Assembly (NCBI GenBank): GCA_022559985.1 | Contig: JAFJTR010000200.1 | Coordinates: 1 to 14,263, forward strand | Length of the DNA: 14,263 bases | Source: Parastagonospora avenae f. sp. tritici 18332-5 | Taxonomy: Eukaryota; Ascomycota; Dothideomycetes; Pleosporales; Phaeosphaeriaceae | Reading direction: 5' to 3' | In this document: positions 1 to 8,176 of the stretch, one piece after another | How the letters are laid out: every line of letters starts with the position of its first letter | Position numbering within the stretch: the first letter of the stretch is position 1 | Notes under the pieces: model-generated | Seen by the model: the letters and a program-made list of their open reading frames with translations, nothing else | What the model was told of the DNA's origin: nothing | Databases searched by the model: none | Program-made: the position numbers and the translations under genes

Positions 1-691
1 TAGAGATTAGGACCTTGCCAGCAAAGATGATAAAGGGTAGGATGCGCTTCCCTATCGCGCCGACGGCTTGTACTAGGGTAGTCCACTCGCGATCGCTAGA
101 CTGTAGTTTCTTTGCTTTCCTAGGCTTATCTAAGCCTATTACTACAAGCTAAGACGTAATCTTGCCTATTAAGAAGCCTAGTTTATTAAAGTTCTAAGTA
201 TCCTTATTAAGGATACTGTACTTTGCCTTTATTAATTAAATAAGCTTAAACTAGGGCAGTATAAGCGCTGGGTCTTCGCAGGCAGCTCGCTAGCGATTGT
301 ACAGACAGGTCTAGCGCTTCTTAAGCTTAGGTGTGCGCTTAACAAAGTCGTTAACCTAGTGCTTGCTAACAGGCTTCTTACCCTGCTTTCTTAGCAGTCT
401 ATCAACTATATCTCGTATAAGAGCCTTTAATGGCAGTACGCTATATAAACTTAGGTTAAGTACACGATCTAGAATGACCTCCTCTTCTAACTTTGTTAGG
501 CGTTTTAAGTTCAGCTTGCAGTCGCGTCAGGCGCGTGTTCTGTCGCGTTGACGTTAGAGTGTCCTTCGAGGAACTTTGTATATTGCTTCAGCGCGTCGTA
601 GGCTTTGAAGTTCGCGTTTTTAGATATTAGAGAGTGCAATATAGACGTCTGCTTCAGTATATAGTCGTAGGGCGTGGTGTTGTTAAGACAT
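1..691 (-). pseudogene. Fot1/pogo-like transposase, N-terminal 230 codons, RIP-degraded and cut at window start
   Basis: In its active state this would be a DDE transposase acting in the nucleus on the element's own ends. The chosen ATG is at 691 (minus). One frame runs to the window edge with no indel, broken only by TAG/TAA and one TGA stop. Residues about 1-55 resemble a psq-type helix-turn-helix, residues about 85-135 a CENP-B/Tc5-type DNA-binding domain, and residues about 160-230 the start of the DDE domain. Visible there are NFNKLGF (residue 169, codon 185-187), where the family has the first catalytic Asp, and the block PFIIFAGK. The Asp-to-Asn change fits GAT to AAT. The remaining catalytic residues lie beyond position 1. 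A long open minus frame at about 500-770 is a shadow. The superfamily call is strong; the exact subfamily is not certain. Confidence 0.85.
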
Positions 692-772
692 TGCGCGTTG
701 TCGTTGCGCAGGCGCGTCGCTTGGTATTCGTGGGGCGCTCGCTTGGGTGGGGCGCTCGCATGGGAAACACGT
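692..772 (-). repeat. Transposon terminal/subterminal region with 13-bp direct repeat
   Basis: This is the untranslated end of the Fot1-like element between its outer edge and the transposase ATG. The motif GTGGGGCGCTCGC occurs twice on the plus strand, 17 bp apart (730-742, 747-759), and may be a transposase-binding subrepeat. The segment is visibly less AT-rich than the transposase frame beside it, so it escaped most of the RIP damage. No second terminus is available for comparison. Confidence 0.6.
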
Positions 773-774
773 TA
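773..774. other. TA target site of the Fot1-like transposon
   Basis: The dinucleotide TA directly borders the transposon end. In the uninterrupted homologous sequence (minus strand, TA at 13998-13999) the same TA is followed by the same element A sequence, so this marks the insertion point. The matching TA on the far side is outside the window. Confidence 0.7.
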
Positions 775-941
775 ATACGTTAGCTTAACATATTGACTAG
801 CCTTTAAGATAAGGAAGCTAAAGAAGAATAGCAAGTAATCTATTGTAAGGTCACAGAGACTAACCATAGAAGAATCTAAGTAGATATTAGTTAGGAAGTC
901 GTACTAGCTAACAAAGAAAACTAAGTCTTAATAGACACAGT
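775..941 (+). pseudogene. Element A fragment: piece of an unidentified CCHC-protein reading frame
   Basis: About 55 codons on the plus strand align codon by codon with the minus-strand frame at 13833-13999, just after that copy's zinc knuckle. Shared stretches read, for example, KVTET, VDIS and KEN. This copy carries one extra codon and differs at both transitions and some transversions, so the two are diverged family members rather than a recent duplication. Three or more in-frame TAG/TAA codons are at the same places as in the other copy. The fragment is cut on the left by the Fot1-like transposon and on the right by the copia-1 5' LTR. Function is unknown. Confidence 0.7.
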
Positions 942-1158
942 TGTCAGATATGTCGCGTATTAGAGGACTAGTTGCTGTCAGATAGCTGGTGTTGGGTGTC
1001 ATTATCTTCACGACTAGGAATAGTCAAGTAATACAAAGCTCGGGTGTGACACTATAAATAAAAACTAGAACACGTAGCAGAAGATAAGAGGACAGCATAA
1101 TTAATTAAGTCATTACACTTTAACCTAGGTCTATCTACTAAACCTATTTAATCTAATA
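942..1158 (+). repeat. copia-1 5' LTR (217 bp)
   Basis: The LTR begins TGTCAGATATG and ends CTAATA, where the 3' LTR ends CTAACA, so the terminal CA was changed to TA by RIP. Aligned by eye with the 3' LTR it has the same length, no indel and 21 differences (about 90% identity). All 21 are transitions: 17 at CpA/TpG and four in two CG-to-TA pairs. This copy is clean over its outer half (offsets 1-109) and mutated over its inner half, the reverse of the 3' LTR. Confidence 0.95.
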
Positions 1159-1176
1159 ATTAAGAGTCTTACTGCC
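1159..1176 (+). other. copia-1 primer-binding site, candidate half-tRNA-Lys(CUU) type
   Basis: The 18 bases directly after the LTR (ATTAAGAGTCTTACTGCC) recur exactly after the LTR of copia-2 (minus strand, 7698-7715), although the two LTRs differ, so the sequence was conserved for function. Its reverse complement contains GACTCTTAAT, which matches the anticodon arm of tRNA-Lys(CUU) as I recall it, with loop CTCTTAA. That would mean priming by a cleaved 5' half tRNA, as Drosophila copia does with initiator Met tRNA. The position is well supported; the tRNA identity is inference. Confidence 0.65.
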
Positions 1177-1192
1177 CCTATAAAGCGAAATT

Positions 1193-4100
1193 ATAACGCA
1201 CTAACACCTATAAGACCTGACAGTTACTCTGCAGGATTAAACTAACTACACTAGATAGATTGCGCAGCTGCAAGCGCGCTGCCTTGTGCATAATATATAG
1301 GACAAGATTAGCCTAGACTTAGTAGAGCTATTGCTGAACAAACTAGTGCTAATAAGAGCACCTATAATTGCTAACTACACACTAGCAGCAAACGTGAACG
1401 TACTAATGCGATAGTCTGACCTGTTAACAACAGGATAGAAGGCACTTAAGGAAGACCTAGAGTACTATAAGATACTTATCGAATAATACAAAGAAGATTG
1501 CTATGAGTTTAAGAAGGAACAATTAAGCCTCTAACAAATCGTTGCGTTCATCTAGTTAACTGTCTCCCTGCATCTACTCTAAACGTGCTGCCTACTAAAG
1601 CAACCACTACGCTAGTGAATTACTAATCTAAAATTAACAGTTAGTGTTAACAAATAAATTAAGCAAGAATGAGCCTGCAATTGCTACTAAGCTTCTCTTA
1701 AGCTAATAAGGAGCGCAATAAATTAGGACACCTAGTTATCTAAATACGACTAAGTAGCAACTAAAGCAGAAACGTATAAGGTCGCTAAGTTAACACAAAT
1801 TAACGCAATTATAAAAGACTTCCTGCATGCTGTAAACAAAGTCGCGCTAATATAGTCTATAAACTTTTAGGATAATAGTAGATTAACAGCTAGCATAACT
1901 AGGAAAGAGATAATAAAATATTTCTAAGAATATATAGTTACAAATCATCCTCTTAGAACAGGGAAACACAAGGCTGTATACGCAGTTAATAACGCATTAT
2001 TTCTCGCTAGTAGTGAATCTAACTAGAGCACTAAAGGGGACGCCTAATATGCTGAAAGCGCGCTATCTAAGAACTAGGGAAGACCTTATTAACAACGACT
2101 AACCAGTAAGAACAATGCTGGGTTAAAGCGGCCATCAGAATATAAGCCTGCTAAAGCTGAAGGCATAAAATGCCCTGCTTGCTTACAGCGCCACAGACTA
2201 AAGGATTGCTACTATTTAAATCCTAACTAAGCTCCGGACTAGTAGAAACCTAATAAAGCTATAACAGAGCTTATTAAATATAAACGTAAGCATAACACTG
2301 CGTTTCTAGGCATATTGCGAGGGCAAAGCCGACTGCGGTCTAATACGCCTACGGTGACGAAACAGTCCCACACACTGACCCCAGAGACAATTGAGAGAGA
2401 ATGACTTAAAGGCCGGCAAATCACGATCATCGCCGCTACCTTTATCGCCGCATCATTCCGCGCGTCCTTCAGCGACTATCTGCTTAAGTTCTTATTTATC
2501 CTTAACTCTAGCTTAATATGCTATATTATAAACAATCCTAATTATATATGCAACTTCTAACTGCCTTTATACAGAGACTTTATATAGGCTAGTAATACGA
2601 AGATATAGATTAAGAGATACAGCAGCATCGATCTGATTACAAGATGTTAGACAGGAGAAACAAACCTAGTACTGCATAACGTGGCCATCTGCCCTGATCT
2701 ACACTGCAACCTAGTCTCCTTCTAACTACTTAGATAGATAGGAATTTAGTAGGAAACAAAAGAAGACCTAACTATACTAAGGTACTAAGATAGCATAATT
2801 ATTAGGAACCTTAGCAAGATATACAGTTAATAGGTAATTAAACACAACGTGTTGCTAGAAGCTACATACTACATGCATATAAATAACTCGCGAACGAAGC
2901 AATCCCTACAAAAGGCAACTGCACTGCTCTAGCACAAGCGACTTAGCTATCTAGGACTAGCAGCTATTAAGCACCTAGTCTAGCAAGCTAAAGGGGTGCG
3001 TGTAAAGGGAGTTACTACAGTCTAATGCAACTTATGCAGCAGAGCTAAATTACAACAAAAAATTAGCTAAGCTCTACGAAACAATAACGAAGGACTAGAA
3101 GAGAGGCTAACTATCAATTTCTACTCTTACGAGACGAGTATAACAAAGGAGAAGAGCTAAATGCTAGTTGCAGATAAGTTCTTAGGACTGCAATAGGACC
3201 TCTACTTTACTAATAACAGGACAGCAAGCTCTATTATTAAGAAGCTATTAAACTTCTTTCTCTTTCTTAAAAATCATTATAACATCACAGTTAAGGTTAT
3301 TAAGGCTAATAATAAGATTATGACAGTTAAATTATAAGTTAAGAACTAGTTAGCATTAATAGGAGTTATTGTTAAGCCTTTAGCACCGGATACCTAAGCT
3401 TAAAATAGTGGCGCTAAACGCTTAGAGGGAATAAACAAGGAGAAGTTACGCGCAATGCGACTCGATGCTAACTTACCCTAGGAACTATAGTTAGAAATCA
3501 CAAGAGCGGGAGTGTACCTATATAACTAAACACTAAACTACGCTAATAACTAGAAGACTCTATATAAGATCTTCTTTACACACATTGCTTTTAATAACAG
3601 AATAGTAATATTACTTTAAAAACTAAACCTTACCTACCTTAAGGCATACAGGTGCAAAGCGTTTGCAATAAGCAGTGACACCTATAGAGGTATATTAAGA
3701 CTTTAACGCCTTAACTCTAAAGCATAGATTAGATACCTTGTAGGATACTGATTATTAAACATCTACTATATCTAGATCCTATTGCTTAGTAAAGTTATCA
3801 GCACCTATAATATAGTATTTAACAAGTAAACTATCTTTAATAGCATAATTAAGGACCTTATAGACAACCTTATGCACAATACTCTTAAAGAGATAGCTAC
3901 TTATATAAGGACTATTAAACTGCCTACTCTAAGCATCAATCCAGAGACTGACTCGTTCTACGAGGATAAGCCTACTAAGGATTAAACAAATCCCTAGGAC
4001 AAAGTAGACCCACTAGGCTACTATTAAGGCAGGAAGATTAGGGATTAATACCTGACTCCTCTATCTACACCGCCACCAGCAGCACTGCTTGCAGGACTAA

Positions 4101-5953
4101 TAGCCGGACATATAGATTCGATACTACACGGATCATCTACAAAAATGACACTACAAGGGTTATCTAAAACTATCCTATAGGCAGCAGCCTTTATAGCAGG
4201 AGCTTAAGCCAGGAGAGTCAGGAAGTACAGAGGAGAAATAATAGATAAGGCTAAAATGCAAAGGATGCTTGCTAAAGGCTTAAAGCCCTATTACAGCCAG
4301 CTTCTACCTCTACTAACCTGCTAAACTAAGCTTAAGACTTATCTAATAGAGGAACTGTTTAAAGAAGCAGAGCAGGCCTACCTACAGAGTCATAAACAGA
4401 TGAAATCTTAGAGAGAAGTACTCCTTAAATTAATTAAACTAACAGGCTAACAGATCTTAGACTGCATATAGGTGTACACGTACAAACTTAATAAATATTA
4501 CTAGTTTATTAAGTGCAAGGCACGACTAGTTGTCTAAGGCGATTAACAGCGAAACATTACATCGCAGGACACATACGCTGCTACGTTAGCAAGCTGCTTG
4601 CTTAGGATGCTTATAGCTATTATAGCTAAGCATAACCTTAAGCTTAAACAATACAACGTAACTAACGCGTTTGTTCATGCGACAATAGACCGAGAGATAT
4701 ACATGCAGATGCCCCGAGGCTACGAGAAGAAAGGGACGATCCTTCGAGTCTAGAAGGCACTATACGGTCTGCGCATTTCACCCCTGCTATAGCAGAAGGA
4801 GTTTATATTAACCCTTAAGGCTCTAGGCTTTACAACAGTCCTGCACGAGCTATGCTATATAATTAAAGACAGCATTATTATTTTCTTCTACGTAGATAAT
4901 ATTATCGTTGCGTATAATAAACAATATACTAAAGAAGCAGACTATGCAGTTAAGCTTCTCCAGGAAAAATATACTATAACTAGGGGGCATAATCTCTAAT
5001 AGTTCCTAGGCGTGGAGGTCATCTGACAACGAGACTAGCGCCTTATATATCTATCCCAGTCAGCGTACATTAACAAGATACGCTGCCTTGCTAATTAAAC
5101 TAACAGAAGGCACAACACCCTAATAGCACCTATCGAGATGAAGCTACAACACGATCTAGCTGCTCTATCCGAGATTAACTAATACTAACAAAAAATTAGA
5201 TCTCTACTATTTGCTGCAGTGACTACGTAACCTAACATCGCTTTCGCTACATCACGACTTGCTTAGTTCCTATTAAACCTAAGCACTAAACATTAAAACG
5301 CTGCTAACTAGGTTTTACTGTACCTTGCAGACACCAGATTTAGGGCGCTATAACTTGGAGGAGAAGACCACCTCTAAGTAGCTAGTGACGCCTCCTTCGC
5401 TAACAACACGCTAGATAGGAAGAGTTTACAAGGCTACGCTATTAAGCTTTTTAGTAGACTTATTGCATAGAGAGTAAGCAAGCAAGACACTGTTACCACA
5501 TTAACGACAGAGGCAGAACTTCTTACCCTGTCCTAAGTCGCTAAGGAAGCGATATTTACCTCACGACTACTCTATAAGCTGAACATTAAGCTCCTATAAT
5601 CTATAATTACTATTTAATGTAACAACGCCTAAACTATCTAGCTAGTTACTAAGAAGATATCTAAACTTTAGACTAAGCTTTGCTATATTAACATTCACAA
5701 CTACTAGCTTAGATAAGAGATTTCTACTAGCAAAATTGCAGTAGAGTACGTTTAATTAGCAGAAATAATTGCTAACAGGTTTACTAAGGCCCTCTTAGTG
5801 AACAAATAGAACAGCTTCCTTTATTAGATCAGACTAGTAGAGGTGATTCATAGAGAGGTAGCAAATGAAGCGCCACTTAATAAGATTTAAGAGCAACTTA
5901 AAGGCCTTATACTTAACAACTAAGTGTCCTAGCTTGCACATCGTCTAAGCTAA
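1193..5953 (+). pseudogene. copia-1 gag-pol polyprotein remnant
   Basis: Encoded the Copia capsid and enzymes for reverse transcription and integration. Gag knuckle, protease, RT and RNase H landmarks all fall in one frame over about 1,587 codons, so damage is by substitution, not indels. The start appears as ATA at 1193-1195 (ATG lost). Seen: intact CX2CX3HX4C knuckle at residues 327-339 (2171-2209); protease motif with Asn for Asp and Ser for Gly at residues 438-440 (2504-2512); integrase HKRLSYLG near residue 581, where Copia integrases have Gly and His in place of Ser and Tyr; RT block AFVHA near residue 1159; RT catalytic box YVDN instead of YVDD at residues 1233-1236 (4889-4900); RNase H DAS near residue 1399 and TEAELL further on. 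Dozens of TAG/TAA stops. The natural end is one of the stops at 5921, 5930 or 5951. Copia assignment is firm. Confidence 0.93.
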
Positions 5954-5960
5954 AGGGGTG
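5952..5960 (+). other. copia-1 polypurine tract
   Basis: The sequence AAAGGGGTG lies immediately before the TGTCAG start of the 3' LTR, the position from which plus-strand DNA synthesis is primed. It overlaps the last possible pol stop (TAA at 5951-5953). Confidence 0.8.
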
Positions 5961-6177
5961 TGTCAGATATGTCGCGTATTAGAGGACTAGTTGCTGTCAG
6001 ATAGCTAGTGTTAGGTGTTATTATCTTCATAACTAGGAATAGTTAAGTAATATAAAGCTTAGGTGTAATACTATAAACAAAAACCAGAACACGTAGTAGA
6101 AGATAAGAGGACAGCATAATTAATCAAGTCATCACACTTCAACCTAGGTCCATCCACTGAACCTATTTAATCTAACA
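5961..6177 (+). repeat. copia-1 3' LTR (217 bp)
   Basis: Begins TGTCAG and ends CTAACA. RIP-type changes relative to the 5' LTR are concentrated in its inner, pol-proximal half (offsets 47-109, plus one at 137). Its outer half is unmutated at nine sites changed in the 5' LTR. The sequence just outside, from 6178, is inverted copia-2 gag. Confidence 0.95.
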
Positions 6178-6389
6178 GCTCTGCGACTTCTTAATCTAGG
6201 GTGTCCTTGTCTTAGATCTCTTAGTTTCTCTTATCTCTTCTTTAAGATTAGCGTTACTATTAATTTAGTGTTAAGCTATTATCTTTAATGTCTTACGTAG
6301 CTTCTACTAGATAGAGGCGTTGTGCAGAAATGCGTACTAACAGTCCTTAATTTCGTGCTGTTAGTCGCACACCTTGCATCGTTTCCTAT

Positions 6390-6394
6390 CCTTG
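6390..6394. other. Target site duplication CCTTG, left copy
   Basis: CCTTG here and at 6613-6617 directly border the solo LTR. Removing the LTR and one copy restores the continuous copia-2 gag frame. Confidence 0.9.
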
Positions 6395-6612
6395 TGTTAG
6401 ATTAAATAGGTTCAGTGGATGGACCTAGGTTGAAGTGTAATGACTTGATTGATTGTGCTGTCCTCTTGTCTTCTGCTACGTGTTCTGATTTTTTATTTAT
6501 AGTGTTACACCTAAGCTTTATATTACTTAACTATTCCTAGTCGTGAAGATAATGACACCTAACACCAGCTATCTGACAGCAACTAGTCCTCTAATACGCG
6601 ACATATCTGACA
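6395..6612 (-). repeat. Solo LTR of the copia-1 family with 5-bp TSD CCTTG
   Basis: The reverse complement aligns along its whole length with the 217-bp copia-1 LTRs, with one extra A in an A-run (218 bp). It is flanked by perfect CCTTG copies at 6390-6394 and 6613-6617. It keeps C at several CpA sites that are T in both copia-1 LTRs, so it is less RIP-damaged than they are. It is the residue of an element excised by LTR-LTR recombination. Confidence 0.95.
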
Positions 6613-6617
6613 CCTTG
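6613..6617. other. Target site duplication CCTTG, right copy
   Basis: Second copy of the 5-bp duplication made when a copia-1-family element integrated into copia-2 gag. Confidence 0.9.
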
Positions 6618-7697
6618 CCTAGTCCAGGAGTCCTTCGGCTTTTGCCGCGACCTCTCTTTCCTGGGGCCTTCTTGGCGGCGTTATCTGCGTCTTTGCTATT
6701 CAGTTAAGGTCCACTGGCTACAAAGGCGGCCTTCGTAACCTTGTGTTTAATTAGATATAACAGCGAGGCGTACTCTCAGAACTGTCTAATCATCATTCGT
6801 ACAGTGACACTTAGGTCTTTATTTCTACTAGCTATAAACGCAGTAGTCTATTCTAGTAATAGTTTAAGAACTGCTTTAACACAGTCCTCTTTAATAAAAT
6901 CTTCGTCTTAGCATTTAGGTATGCTAAGGGCCTTGCCTTCCGTGATTGCATAGTCTATCTCAGTTAGCTAGGTCTCCTACTGTGCTAACGATCTCATCGG
7001 TTTCTAGGCTGCAAGGTAACGCTCTCTTGCACGTTTAAGTTCGTCCTTTGTATTAATCCTAACATTTGCAGCTAGGTTTTTAATCTACTGCTAATAGGAA
7101 AGACCTGCCTTACAGCAGTTATAGAAGAGGTGTTATAACATAGTCTTCCTTATATGTTTAGTAAACTTTCTAAGTCTAGTCTGCTCTTGTTAATATCTCT
7201 AATCAAGTATTTTAAACTCTTCTAGTTATATTTAGTAATAATCGGTATCTTCCTTATAGGACGTTTTCGCGTTCGTCGTGAGGTCTAAGGGTTGTACTAG
7301 TACGTAGGCTAGCGCTTTAGCGCTGTCGTTGTTTATCGCTTGGCAATATCAGGTAACGCGCAGATTTGTTGCTGCAGTTAATAGTTAATAGCTTCTAATA
7401 AGCGGAGCTGCTAGTAGTTGTAGTTCTTTAAGAGGGATCTCGCGTTGCTTTAGATCTACCTTCTCCTACACTTAGTATGCGGCGCATTCTGCTTGTAGTT
7501 GTTAGTACTATTTAGCCTAATTAGTGTAATCTGTTAGGATCACTGTTAGATCTCTGTTTAATAGTACAGACATATTGTTAATAAGGTTAGATGACTCTTT
7601 AGTTTAGCGCTAGCGTGTTAGGGCGCAGGAATTATTGCAATAACGTAGTTTTCGTCATATAAAGATTTTTAGTTCGTTCTTCTGTACTTAGGGTATA

Positions 7698-7715
7698 GGC
7701 AGTAAGACTCTTAAT
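7698..7715 (-). other. copia-2 primer-binding site, identical to that of copia-1
   Basis: Read on the minus strand, the 18 bases after the LTR end at 7716 are identical to 1159-1176 of copia-1. Neighbouring LTR and leader sequences differ between the two elements, so conservation is confined to the primer site. See the copia-1 site for the tRNA-Lys(CUU) half-molecule interpretation. Confidence 0.7.
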
Positions 7716-7865
7716 TGTTAAATTTAATAGATAGGATAATGTCTTGTATTATCTTATCTGCTAGATGATAGTGCTCTCTACATGTACATGCTCTCGCGCA
7801 AGTAAGGCCGGAGTAGGATCGAGGCGGGTTGGCTGACGTGGTTTCAACCTACGCCGATACTAGGC

Positions 7866-7870
7866 TGCCT
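7866..7870. other. Target site duplication TGCCT, left copy
   Basis: TGCCT borders the gypsy-1-family solo LTR here and at 8115-8119. Confidence 0.92.
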
Positions 7871-8114
7871 TGTCACGAGGGCCGACAGGCAGGGAGGATA
7901 GGTGCACGTGATCAGTATAATTACTACCGTCTACTAGCAGAACAGAGGCAGGCTTAAAGACAGGACGTAGCTCAAGGAGCTACAACCAGGATCCTCAGAC
8001 GAACAGGTTTTATCAGGCGCGAGGCCTGTGCCTCGCTTAGCTAATTAAGCGATATCGATATCGCTTAGCCACCCTACGGGTCCTGATTAGCTACTCCAGG
8101 CCAGCGCCGTGACA
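7871..8114 (-). repeat. Solo LTR of the gypsy-1 family with 5-bp TSD TGCCT
   Basis: The reverse complement matches the gypsy-1 5' LTR (9477-9720) at all but three of 244 positions by eye, with no gaps. Its ends are TGTCACGG...CTCGTGACA. Perfect TGCCT duplications lie at 7866-7870 and 8115-8119, so it is a clean insertion into the copia-2 LTR followed by LTR-LTR recombination. Confidence 0.96.
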
Positions 8115-8119
8115 TGCCT
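8115..8119. other. Target site duplication TGCCT, right copy
   Basis: Second copy of the 5-bp duplication. The copia-2 LTR resumes immediately after it. Confidence 0.92.
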
Positions 8120-8176
8120 GCTGTATCGCCTTCTACCTGACACCTTTATGGGGCGAAGCCTCGACTTAATCTGACA

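Larger units (their letters stand above)
1..772 (-). mobile_element. Fot1/pogo-like DNA transposon, 5' end and transposase part (truncated by window edge)
   Basis: Cut-and-paste DNA transposon of the Tc1/mariner superfamily, read on the minus strand. Its outer boundary at 772 is supported in two ways. The next two bases (773-774) are TA, the target dinucleotide duplicated by this superfamily. The sequence from that TA rightward aligns with the uninterrupted element A copy at 13833-13999 (inverted), which shows the site without the insertion. The terminal 80 bp are GC-rich and hold a 13-bp direct repeat (730-742 and 747-759), typical of a subterminal repeat block. The opposite terminal repeat lies outside the window, so the terminal inverted repeat cannot be confirmed. 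Confidence 0.8.
942..6177 (+). mobile_element. Full-length Ty1/Copia LTR retrotransposon (copia-1), RIP-inactivated
   Basis: A 5,236-bp element bounded by two 217-bp direct LTRs, with primer site, single-frame gag-pol remnant in the Copia order (gag, protease, integrase, RT, RNase H) and polypurine tract. Stops are numerous and catalytic residues are lost, so it cannot be active on its own. The expected 5-bp target duplication is absent: the bases outside are ACAGT (937-941) and GCTCT (6178-6182). The left flank is element A and the right flank is inverted copia-2, which points to recombination after insertion. Another LTR of this family stands alone at 6395-6612. Confidence 0.93.
6178..7573 (-). 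pseudogene. copia-2 gag remnant, interrupted by a solo LTR and truncated at the 3' end
   Basis: Structural gag region of a Copia polyprotein. The ATG is at 7573 (minus), and the first residues contain RDLTV, also found near the copia-1 start. One frame runs to the solo LTR at 6613 and continues past it in the same frame when one 5-bp duplication (CCTTG) is counted, so the insertion is the only structural break. A basic Lys/Arg/Gly-rich segment precedes a CX2CX3HX4C zinc knuckle at 6340-6378, with cysteines and histidine intact. Roughly twenty in-frame TAG/TAA codons and a few TGA mark RIP damage. The frame ends at the copia-1 LTR, so everything after the knuckle region is lost. Family assignment rests on the knuckle spacing, primer site and LTR similarity to copia-1. 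Confidence 0.87.
6178..8176 (-). mobile_element. 5' part of an inverted Ty1/Copia element (copia-2) with two solo-LTR insertions
   Basis: On the minus strand the element starts at 8176 with TGTCAGATTAAG, its LTR ends TTTAACA at 7716, then follow the primer site, a leader and gag. It stops abruptly at 6178 against the copia-1 3' LTR; protease, integrase, RT and 3' LTR are missing. Its LTR boundary at 8176 interrupts the RT of gypsy-2. Inside it are a copia-1-family solo LTR (6395-6612) and a gypsy-1-family solo LTR (7871-8114), each with a 5-bp duplication. Without those insertions the LTR would be about 212 bp. Confidence 0.87.
7716..8176 (-). repeat. copia-2 5' LTR, split by a gypsy-1-family solo LTR
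   Basis: The minus strand reads TGTCAG at the start (8176) and TTTAACA at the end (7716), sharing the TGTCAGAT start of the copia-1 LTR. Subtracting the 244-bp insertion and one TSD leaves about 212 bp. Composition changes sharply along it: the outer part (about 7785-7870 and 8120-8176) is GC-rich, while the inner part (7716-7785) is AT-rich like the RIP-mutated gag. This is the same outer-edge sparing seen in copia-1. Confidence 0.75.

Noticed and set aside
197..217. Inverted repeat with 10-bp arms (AGTATCCTTA/TAAGGATACT)
   Set aside because: It lies inside the transposase frame, in AT-rich mutated sequence, and has no matching site elsewhere; probably incidental.
363..551. Plus-strand open frame of 62 codons
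   Set aside because: It lies antisense to the Fot1-like transposase frame and has no recognisable features.
500..772. Long minus-strand open frame of about 90 codons across the transposon end
   Set aside because: It is in a different frame from the transposase, which is recognisable from the ATG at 691; it also crosses the terminal repeat block.
2239..2430. Minus-strand open frame of 63 codons
   Set aside because: Antisense to the copia-1 gag/protease junction, where the plus frame is continuous with the knuckle and protease motif.
7771..7790. Element boundary at the sharp AT-to-GC change near 7785
   Set aside because: The copia-2 LTR runs through it from 7716 to 8176; the change is better read as the limit of RIP damage.
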